Shown here: positions 59,001 to 64,000 of the stretch, one piece after another
How positions within the stretch are numbered: the stretch's first letter is position 1
Layout: each line of letters begins with the position of its first letter
Origin: Alphaproteobacteria bacterium
GTDB taxonomy: Bacteria; Pseudomonadota; Gammaproteobacteria; Burkholderiales; Burkholderiaceae_C
DNA length: 64,000 bases
Assembly: GCA_030054175.1 (NCBI GenBank)
Contig: JASGCM010000001.1
Span: 231,653-295,652 of the forward strand
Reading direction: 5' to 3'
Position numbers and translations under genes: made by a program
The notes under the pieces: generated by a model
The model's database searches: none
Told to the model about the DNA's origin: nothing
What the model saw: the letters and a program-made list of their open reading frames with translations, nothing else

Positions 59001-60133
59001 ATCATGCGGTAGATGGCCACTCGGGCGGCAAACTCATCGACGGTCTCGTCGCTGCGCAGGGTCTGGCTGATGTAAGCGCCCTGGTCGAGTTCGTTGGTGT
59101 AGATGCACTGTAGTTCTTGTACGCCGGCAGACCGCAACTTCTTGAGCAGGGCTTCGGTCAGCTCGTCGTTGGCCTTGGCGATGATCTCGCCGGTTTCGGC
59201 GTCAATGATGTTCTTGGCAACCACGCGGCCGATCAGGAAATCTTCGGGCACGCTGATGTGGGTGGTGCCGGTTTGCTCGAGCTCGCGGGTGTGGCGCGCG
59301 GTAATCCGCTTGTCCTTGGCCACGACGACTTTGCCGCTCTTGTCGGTGATGTCAAAACGGGCCACTTCGCCGCGCAGACGCTCGGCGACGAATTCCATTT
59401 GTGCACCGCTGTCCATCAGACGGAAGTTGTCGTTGACGAAGAAATTGGCCAGGATCGACTCGGGAGTCAGGCCGATGGCCTTGAGCAGGATCGTGACAGG
59501 CATCTTGCGACGGCGGTCGACGCGGAAGTACAGGATGTCTTTCGGATCGAACTCGAAGTCGAGCCAAGAGCCACGGTAAGGAATGACACGGGCCGAGAAC
59601 AACAGCTTGCCGGAGCTGTGGGTCTTGCCTTTGTCGTGTTCGAAGAATACACCGGGCGAGCGGTGCAACTGCGAGACAATGACGCGCTCGGTGCCGTTGA
59701 TGATGAAGGAGCCTTTATCGGTCATCAGGGGCACTTCGCCCATGTAGACTTCTTGTTCTTTGACTTCCTTGACCACCTTGGATTGGGGGGTGGAGGATTC
59801 GCGGTCATAAATGAAGAGTTGCACGCGGGCGCGCACAGCCGAGGCAAAGGTCAGACCACGGGTCTGACACTCGCGCACGTCAAAGGCGGGTTTGCCCAAG
59901 GTGTACTCGAGGAACTTCATCTCGACAAAACCGTTGTGCGAGACGATGGGGAAAGCGGCTTCGAAGGCGGCTTGCAGGCCCTCGGGCGTGCGCTGTTTAG
60001 GCGCGAGATCGGCTTGCAGAAACGCCGTGTAGGCGTCTTTCTGCATCTGCAGCAGATAGGGGACTTCGAGCACGCTGTCGCGGCTTCCGAAACTTTTGCG
60101 AATGCGCTTGCGTTCGGTATAGGTATAGGCCAT
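56021..60133 (-). CDS. rpoB: RNA polymerase beta subunit
   Basis: A 1370-residue subunit. It has the rifampicin-pocket segment [22 protein letters not shown] with the usual drug-sensitive residues, and [18 protein letters not shown]. Near the end come [15 protein letters not shown] and [18 protein letters not shown]. The ATG follows CGGAGATCTC. It is preceded by rplL with a 247-base gap that holds a hairpin. Length is normal for the class. Confidence 0.98.
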   Translation of the reverse strand: MAYTYTERKRIRKSFGSRDSVLEVPYLLQMQKDAYTAFLQADLAPKQRTPEGLQAAFEAAFPIVSHNGFVEMKFLEYTLGKPAFDVRECQTRGLTFASAVRARVQLFIYDRESSTPQSKVVKEVKEQEVYMGEVPLMTDKGSFIINGTERVIVSQLHRSPGVFFEHDKGKTHSSGKLLFSARVIPYRGSWLDFEFDPKDILYFRVDRRRKMPVTILLKAIGLTPESILANFFVNDNFRLMDSGAQMEFVAERLRGEVARFDITDKSGKVVVAKDKRITARHTRELEQTGTTHISVPEDFLIGRVVAKNIIDAETGEIIAKANDELTEALLKKLRSAGVQELQCIYTNELDQGAYISQTLRSDETVDEFAARVAIYRMMRPGEPPTEDAVQALFQRLFYNPDTYDLSRVGRMKFNARVGRNESEGPMVLTNDDIMAVVKILVDLRNGRGEVDDIDHLGNRRVRCVGELAENQYRTGLARIEKAVKERLGQAEQEPLMPHDLINSKPISAALKEFFGASQLSQFMDQTNPLSEITHKRRVSALGPGGLTRERAGFEVRDVHVTHYGRVCPIETPEGPNIGLINSLALYARLNEYGFIETPYRRVSDGKVSNEIDYLSAIEEGKYVIAQANATLDKDGRLTGELISAREKGESILCSAERIQYMDVSPAQIVSVAASLVPFLEHDDANRALMGANMQRQAVPVLRPEKAFVGTGIERVAAVDSGTVVTATRGGIVDYVDATRIVVRVNDNETQAGEVGVDIYNLIKYQRSNQNTNIHQRPIVKRGDVLQKSDVIADGASTDLGELALGQNMLVAFMPWNGYNFEDSILISERVVADDRYTSIHIEELVVMARDTKLGAEEITRDIPNLSENQLNRLDESGIIYVGAEVQPGDVLVGKVTPKGETTLTPEEKLLRAIFGEKASDVKDTSLRVDQGSQGTVIDVQVFTREGIQRDKRAQQIIDDELKRFRLDLNDQLRIVEADAFDRIEKLLLGKVANGGPNKLAKGSKIDRAYLTGVEKFHWFDIRPADEEVASQLESIKNALEQTRHSFDLAFEEKRKKLTQGDELPAGVLKMVKVYLAVKRRLQPGDKMAGRHGNKGVVSKIVPVEDMPYMADGTPVDIVLNPLGVPSRMNVGQVLEVHLGWAAKGIGQRIGDMLQAESKVSELRKFLEQLYNASGRTEDLSQVKEDELLEMAQNLSQGVPFATPVFDGASEQEIRSMLHLAYPEAVAKAKGLTPTRTQAHLYDGRTGDAFERATTVGYMHVLKLHHLVDDKMHARSTGPYSLVTQQPLGGKAQFGGQRFGEMEVWALEAYGASYTLQEMLTVKSDDVQGRTKVYENIVKGEHAIDAGIPESFNVLVKEIRSLGIDIELERS

Positions 60134-60330
60134 GAGATCTCCGGGCTTGATCTTTCAGGACTGGGTGAAACACCTTTTGGGCATTTCGGGCTTGGCGGCT
60201 GGCCTCTACCAGCGTTGGCGGACGGTTGCGCATTGCACGCAACCCGAACCAAGGGTTTTCTGCAGTCGGGTCAGAAAACACGGCAAAGAAGCCTGCGGGG
60301 CCACTTTGCGGTGCGCTCTGTTGAAGCACC

Positions 60331-60367
60331 AAAGGCTGGGGGCCTTTGAAAAGACACCCCAGCCTTT
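60331..60367 (-). promoter_or_regulatory. Hairpin between rplL and rpoB (attenuator/processing site)
   Basis: AAAGGCTGGGG (complement of 60367-60357) pairs with CCCCAGCCTTT (complement of 60341-60331) around a 15-base loop, 14 bases beyond the rplL stop. It has no T-run downstream on the minus strand. A partial attenuator or RNase III processing site is expected here by analogy with other rplL-rpoB gaps; function is inferred. Confidence 0.65.
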
Positions 60368-60380
60368 TGGCAAAGCCGAA

Positions 60381-60761
60381 TTACTTGATTTCGACTTTCG
60401 CGCCAGCCTCTTCCAGCTTCTTCTTGGCGGCATCGGCGTCGGCCTTGGCCACGGCTTCTTTGACGGGCTTCGGAGCACCATCGACCAGGTCTTTGGCTTC
60501 CTTCAGACCCAGGCCGGTGATTTCGCGCACGGCCTTGATGACCGACACCTTATTGGCGCCGGCTTCGGTCAGCATCACGGTGAATTCGGTCTTCTCTTCG
60601 GCGGCAGCAGCACCAGCGCCAGCACCACCGCCAGCAGCGGGGCCGGCCATGGCGGCAGCGCTCACGCCAAATTTCTCTTCGATGGCTTTCACCAGGTCGT
60701 TGAGTTCCATGACCGTCATGCTGTCGAGCGCGGTCAAAAATGCGTCTTTATCGAATGCCAT
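60381..60761 (-). CDS. rplL: 50S ribosomal protein L7/L12
   Basis: A 126-residue stalk protein that recruits translation factors. It has an N-terminal dimerisation domain ([25 protein letters not shown]), an Ala/Gly hinge ([23 protein letters not shown]), and a C-terminal domain ending [13 protein letters not shown]. The ribosome site TAAGGAA precedes the ATG. It follows rplJ after 43 bases. Confidence 0.97.
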   Translation of the reverse strand: MAFDKDAFLTALDSMTVMELNDLVKAIEEKFGVSAAAMAGPAAGGGAGAGAAAAEEKTEFTVMLTEAGANKVSVIKAVREITGLGLKEAKDLVDGAPKPVKEAVAKADADAAKKKLEEAGAKVEIK

Positions 60762-60804
60762 TTTGATTTCCTTAAAGATAAATGTCCTGTTTGTTGCTTA
60801 CCGT

Positions 60805-61305
60805 TCAAGCCGCTGCGGCTTCGCTCTTTTTCGTCGCCAGGGCACCCAGCACAACGGCTGTGCGCGAGATGGGCGACTTGAGCAAGCCACACAACTGTGA
60901 CAACAGCACCTCTTTCGAGGGGATGCTGGCAAGCTGCTTAACGCCGTTGGCATCCAAGGCTTTGCCACCGTACACACCGCCACGAATGACCAACTTGTCG
61001 TTGGTCTTGGCGAAATCGGCCACCACACGGGCGGCTGCGACTGCGTCGGTAGAGAAACCATAGATCAGCGGACCGGTCATCTGGTCTGCTGCCACTTCAA
61101 ACGAGCTACCGGCAACAGCACGGCGGGCCAGTGTGTTTTTCAACACACTGAGCGTCACGCCAGAGCTGCGCGCGTTCGAGCGCAGTTTGATCATGTCAGC
61201 GACCGTGATGCCGCGGTATTCCGCCATCACCAGCGTTTGAGCTTGAGCGGCGAGGCCCGTCACCTCAGAGACGACGGCTTCTTTCTCACTGCGATTCAGA
61301 CTCAA
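60805..61305 (-). CDS. rplJ: 50S ribosomal protein L10 (TTG start)
   Basis: A 166-residue base of the L7/L12 stalk, with [18 protein letters not shown] near 30 and the C-terminal L12-binding helix. The start codon is TTG (61305-61303, protein begins with [11 protein letters not shown]), supported by AAAGGAG at ideal spacing. TTG may help keep L10 below L12. It is preceded by a leader region of about 235 bases. Confidence 0.96.
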   Translation of the reverse strand: MSLNRSEKEAVVSEVTGLAAQAQTLVMAEYRGITVADMIKLRSNARSSGVTLSVLKNTLARRAVAGSSFEVAADQMTGPLIYGFSTDAVAAARVVADFAKTNDKLVIRGGVYGGKALDANGVKQLASIPSKEVLLSQLCGLLKSPISRTAVVLGALATKKSEAAAA

Positions 61306-61541
61306 GGTCTACTCCTTTGTCATGTGTCTTTGGGTTGCCCCGCTGACACGCCTTTGTTGCAGCGACCAAACTGTCAGGACATTCATCCATTTCAGCGGGA
61401 TCGCCATCTGCGTTGGCTGGTGGATTAAGCGAGACCCCCGAGAGGGCTTCGCACCAACGGTCTTGGATGGCTCGGCACACACGTGGACTTGGGCGCCGAC
61501 CCACCAACAGGGCCACGCCTTGCAGCGCGGCCCTTATTTCT
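61306..61541 (-). promoter_or_regulatory. Probable rplJL leader (L10 autoregulation)
   Basis: A 236-base untranslated gap between rplA and rplJ on the minus strand. It contains complementary stretches (GGGCCGCGCTGC with GCGTGGCCC around 61520-61545) and the CCAAGACCGTTGGTGCGAAGC-like segment seen in L10 leaders. Binding of the L10-L12 complex here is known in other proteobacteria; in this sequence it is inferred. Confidence 0.5.
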
Positions 61542-62237
61542 TTAGGCAGTCAGAGACTGCATGTCGACCCGCACGCCCACACCCATGGTGGAAGAGACGG
61601 CGAGTTTACGCAGGTAAATACCCTTGGACGTCGCTGGTTTGGCCTTGTTCAGAGCGTCGACCAATGCGGCCAGATTGCCTTGCAGCTTGTCGGTGTCAAA
61701 CGAACGACGGCCGATGGTGGCGTGCACGATGCCGGCTTTGTCGACACGGAACTGCACCTGACCGGCCTTGGCGTTCTTGACGGCGCCAGCAACATCGGGG
61801 GTGACCGTGCCCACCTTGGGGTTAGGCATCAGGCCGCGCGGGCCCAGGATCTGACCCAAGGTACCGACCACGCGCATGGCGTCAGGGGCGGCGATGACGA
61901 CGTCAAAGGGCATGTCGCCGGCTTTGACGCGGGCGGCCAGGTCGTCCATTCCGACAATGTCGGCACCAGCGGCTTTGGCTTCGTCGGCCTTGGCGCCTTG
62001 GGCGAACACAGCGACGCGGGCGGTTTTGCCAGTGCCGTTGGGCATGACGACAGCGCCACGCACCACTTGGTCGGATTTCTTGGCGTCGATGCCCAATTGC
62101 ACAGCCACGTCGATGGACTCATCGAATTTGGCAGTGGCACATTCTTTGACAATACCGATGGCGTCAGTCAGAGGGTACAGCTTGTTGCTGTCGACTTTGC
62201 CAGCAAAGGCTTTTTGTTTTTTGGTCAGTTTGGCCAT
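61542..62237 (-). CDS. rplA: 50S ribosomal protein L1
   Basis: A 231-residue large-subunit protein (E. coli 234). It has [17 protein letters not shown] at the start, [11 protein letters not shown] in the middle, [18 protein letters not shown] as the family signature, and [19 protein letters not shown] near the end. It starts two bases after the rplK stop, with AAGGAGT upstream of the ATG. Confidence 0.97.
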   Translation of the reverse strand: MAKLTKKQKAFAGKVDSNKLYPLTDAIGIVKECATAKFDESIDVAVQLGIDAKKSDQVVRGAVVMPNGTGKTARVAVFAQGAKADEAKAAGADIVGMDDLAARVKAGDMPFDVVIAAPDAMRVVGTLGQILGPRGLMPNPKVGTVTPDVAGAVKNAKAGQVQFRVDKAGIVHATIGRRSFDTDKLQGNLAALVDALNKAKPATSKGIYLRKLAVSSTMGVGVRVDMQSLTA

Positions 62238-62239
62238 GA

Positions 62240-62671
62240 TCAGACTCCTTCCACCGTGACGCCCATGGAGCGGGCCGAGCCGGCGATGGTACGAACCGCA
62301 GCGTCGAGGTCGGCGGCGGTCATGTCCTTCATTTTGGTTTTGGCGATTTCTTCGAGCTGTGCGCGGGTGATCTTGCCCACCTTGTCGGCGTGTGGCTTGG
62401 ACGAACCCTTGTCGAGCTTGATGGCCTTCTTGATCAATGTAGTCGCCGGGGGCGTCTTGATGATGAAGGTGAATGATTTGTCCGCGAAAGCGGTGATCAC
62501 CACGGGAAGGGGCAGGCCGGGCTCAACGCTCTGGGTCTGGGCATTGAACGCCTTGCAGAATTCCATGATGTTGAGACCGCGCTGACCGAGCGCGGGACCA
62601 ATCGGCGGCGAGGGGTTGGCCTTGCCAGCCGGGACTTGCAGCTTGATGAAGCCGACAATTTTCTTTGCCAT
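62240..62671 (-). CDS. rplK: 50S ribosomal protein L11
   Basis: A 143-residue protein of the GTPase-associated centre. It has [38 protein letters not shown] at the N-terminus (family signature) and the RNA-binding C-terminal domain. It is preceded by AAAGGAG. It lies 119 bases after nusG, a gap that contains an imperfect hairpin (GCTTGGGCGC with GCGCCCAGGC). Confidence 0.97.
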   Translation of the reverse strand: MAKKIVGFIKLQVPAGKANPSPPIGPALGQRGLNIMEFCKAFNAQTQSVEPGLPLPVVITAFADKSFTFIIKTPPATTLIKKAIKLDKGSSKPHADKVGKITRAQLEEIAKTKMKDMTAADLDAAVRTIAGSARSMGVTVEGV

Positions 62672-62790
62672 GCTGTTTCTCCTTTCGGGTTCAAACGCCT
62701 TGGGAACAAGTTCCTTGGGCTCCCCGGGGTTGTTGACCCTTTTCTTGCAAGCCTGGGCGCCGGGTCAGGGGGAGCGCCCAAGCCATCGGA

Positions 62791-63372
62791 TCAGGTCTTT
62801 TCGATCTGGCCAAATTCGAGTTCGACCGGAGTGGCGCGACCAAAGATCGTGACAGAGACGCGCACTTTGTTCTTTTCGTAGTTGACTTCTTCGACCGTGC
62901 CGTTGAAGTCAGTGAATGGGCCCTCCTTGACCCGCACCAACTCGCCAACCATGAATTCGACTTTGTGGCGTGGCTTGTCAGAACCTTCCTGCATCTGGCT
63001 GACGATCTTTTGCACGTCTTCTTCCGAGATGGGCACAGGGCGGTTCTTGGCGCCACCGACGAAACCGGTGACTTTGGAGGTGTGCTTGATCAGGTGCCAG
63101 GTATCGTCGTCCATCACCATTTCCACCAACACATAGCCGGGGAAGAAACGGCGCTCGGTGGTGCGGCGCTGGCCATTTTTCATCTCGACCACTTCTTCGG
63201 TGGGCACGAGAATGCGGCCAAACTTGTCGGCCATGCCGGAGCGGGCAATGCGCTCGGTGATGTTGCGCTCGACGGCCTTTTCCATGCCCGAGTAGGCATG
63301 AACGACATACCAGCGCAAATCCGGGTTGGACGACTTGGGCAGAACGTCAGAGGTGTTGTCAGTATCGGTCAT
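62791..63372 (-). CDS. nusG: Transcription elongation/termination factor NusG
   Basis: A 193-residue NusG with the NGN domain ([28 protein letters not shown]) and a C-terminal KOW motif ([21 protein letters not shown]). It binds RNA polymerase and Rho. The ATG at 63372 ([11 protein letters not shown]) overlaps the secE stop by one base (TAATG). A longer frame to 63411 is non-homologous. Confidence 0.97.
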   Translation of the reverse strand: MTDTDNTSDVLPKSSNPDLRWYVVHAYSGMEKAVERNITERIARSGMADKFGRILVPTEEVVEMKNGQRRTTERRFFPGYVLVEMVMDDDTWHLIKHTSKVTGFVGGAKNRPVPISEEDVQKIVSQMQEGSDKPRHKVEFMVGELVRVKEGPFTDFNGTVEEVNYEKNKVRVSVTIFGRATPVELEFGQIEKT

Positions 63373-63755
63373 TATTTTTTCCAGCCCAAAATCAGGTCGT
63401 ACAGCACCCACTCAAGCGTCTTGTCGGTGAGCCACAGAAACAGTGCCATCACCACGACGAAGGCAAAGACGTAGGCCGTCATCTGAATGGATTCTTTGCG
63501 GGTCGGCCAAACCACTTTGTTCACTTCGCGCCAGGCGTCGCGACCGAAAGCAATCAGTTGGCGGCCATGGATAGAGATGAAGAACACCACCACCGCGGCA
63601 ACCAAGGCAACCAGCAAAACGCCCCATTGCGCCCACACGCCTTGAGAACCCAAAGCGTAGAAACCACCCAAACCGGCCAGCACCAGCACAATGGCAAGAG
63701 CCAGCTTGAACTTGTCAGCCGGAGTGGTCACATTTTCGATATCGGCGGTGGCCAT
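63372..63755 (-). CDS. secE: Protein translocase subunit SecE
   Basis: A 127-residue SecE of the three-helix type. Hydrophobic segments are [37 protein letters not shown] and [24 protein letters not shown]. The conserved amphipathic motif [18 protein letters not shown] precedes the last helix. It forms the SecYEG channel. It is first of the secE-nusG pair and is preceded by a hairpin and tRNA-Trp. Confidence 0.96.
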   Translation of the reverse strand: MATADIENVTTPADKFKLALAIVLVLAGLGGFYALGSQGVWAQWGVLLVALVAAVVVFFISIHGRQLIAFGRDAWREVNKVVWPTRKESIQMTAYVFAFVVVMALFLWLTDKTLEWVLYDLILGWKK

Positions 63756-63802
63756 GAACGATGCAATTCCTTGTCAAATGCCCAGTGGGTATTAGGCGAG
63801 AA

Positions 63803-63825
63803 AGCCCGCCGGGTTGCGGCGGGCT
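63803..63825 (-). terminator. Hairpin between tRNA-Trp and secE
   Basis: A 9-bp stem AGCCCGCCG / CGGCGGGCT with a 5-base loop. On the minus strand it is followed by TTTCTC, a weak T-tract, so it may only partly stop transcripts from tuf-trnW before secE. Confidence 0.6.
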
Positions 63826-63861
63826 GTTTTGTCACCAGAAACTGATCTGTTCAGCGCCTGG

Positions 63862-63937
63862 TGGCAGGGGCAGAGGGAATCGAACCCCCAACCTTCGGTT
63901 TTGGAGACCGACGCTCTGCCAATTGAGCTATACCCCT
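63862..63937 (-). tRNA. trnW: tRNA-Trp (anticodon CCA)
   Basis: A 76-base cloverleaf read from the minus strand. The acceptor stem begins AGGGGTA and ends TGCCCCT plus an encoded CCA. The anticodon loop is TCTCCAAAA, and the T-loop segment GTTCGATTC is present. Its position between tuf and secE is typical. Confidence 0.97.
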
Positions 63938-63945
63938 ATGAAGGA

Positions 63946-64000
63946 TCACTCCATGATCTTGGCAACGACGCCGGCGCCGACGGTCTTGCCGCCTTCACGG
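63946..64000 (-). CDS. tuf: Elongation factor Tu, C-terminal end only
   Basis: Only the last 18 codons are inside the window. They read REGGKTVGAGVVAKIME followed by TGA, the exact type of C-terminus found in EF-Tu. The rest lies beyond the right edge. The usual downstream tRNA-Trp and secE confirm the assignment. Confidence 0.95.
   Translation of the reverse strand, partial: REGGKTVGAGVVAKIME

Overview
The window looks like chromosomal DNA of a betaproteobacterium of the order Burkholderiales, probably the family Comamonadaceae. The evidence is the high G+C content, the dapF-DUF484-xerC and rsmB-DUF4390-ntrY/ntrX-like gene orders, a fused isobutyryl-CoA mutase (IcmF), a TRAP transporter, an Ala/Lys-rich histone H1-like protein, and the canonical tuf-trnW-secE-nusG-rplKAJL-rpoBC block. 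The genus cannot be fixed from the sequence alone.

Layout. 1-5.4 kb (minus strand): a truncated histone H1-like gene, a CobW-type metallochaperone GTPase, an RlmI-like rRNA methyltransferase, then xerC, a DUF484 gene and dapF. 5.4-11.8 kb (plus): a carboxymuconolactone decarboxylase-family protein, a NUDIX/metallo-beta-lactamase fusion, RNase P RNA (rnpB), a FAD dehydrogenase and a radical SAM protein. 11.9-19.2 kb (minus): htpX, a lone AAA-type ATPase behind an AT-rich promoter with inverted repeats, DUF3025, pyrC and the glutamate/aspartate transporter gltIJKL. 19.3-27.5 kb: panC, icmF with a perfect 24-bp palindrome upstream, and a dctP-dctQ-dctM TRAP system whose large permease carries an 11-residue repeat insert. 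27.7-34.1 kb: a variant CsoR-family regulator coupled to a rhodanese, an M20 peptidase, two small membrane proteins, an ABC exporter, a sugE-like exporter with an apparent ATT start, and hypothetical membrane or exported proteins. 34.5-46.1 kb: an amidase divergent from a Dpp-type peptide ABC transporter, followed by an MlrC-like M81 peptidase and a second amidase, then coaX and an M20 amidohydrolase containing an 11-G tract. 46.2-51.7 kb: an NtrX/NtrY-like two-component pair, DUF4390, rsmB and a LemA-like protein. 51.7-64 kb: rpoC, rpoB, rplL, rplJ, rplA, rplK, nusG, secE, tRNA-Trp and the end of tuf.

Most of the window is housekeeping or nutrient uptake. The Dpp-MlrC-amidase block reads as a peptide import and hydrolysis module, and the TRAP, Glt and IcmF loci serve organic-acid, amino-acid and branched acyl-CoA metabolism.

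The structures not explained by genes are: a dispersed palindromic repeat with core GGGGTC(A/T)GACCCC at five intergenic loci, one of which supplies the C-terminus of an ABC exporter; the AT-rich operator-like array upstream of the ATPase; and the palindrome upstream of icmF. I saw no CRISPR array, prophage or complete insertion sequence. No feature can be called a new system with confidence. The best candidates are the cysteine-variant CsoR/rhodanese unit, the ATPase locus and the repeat family.
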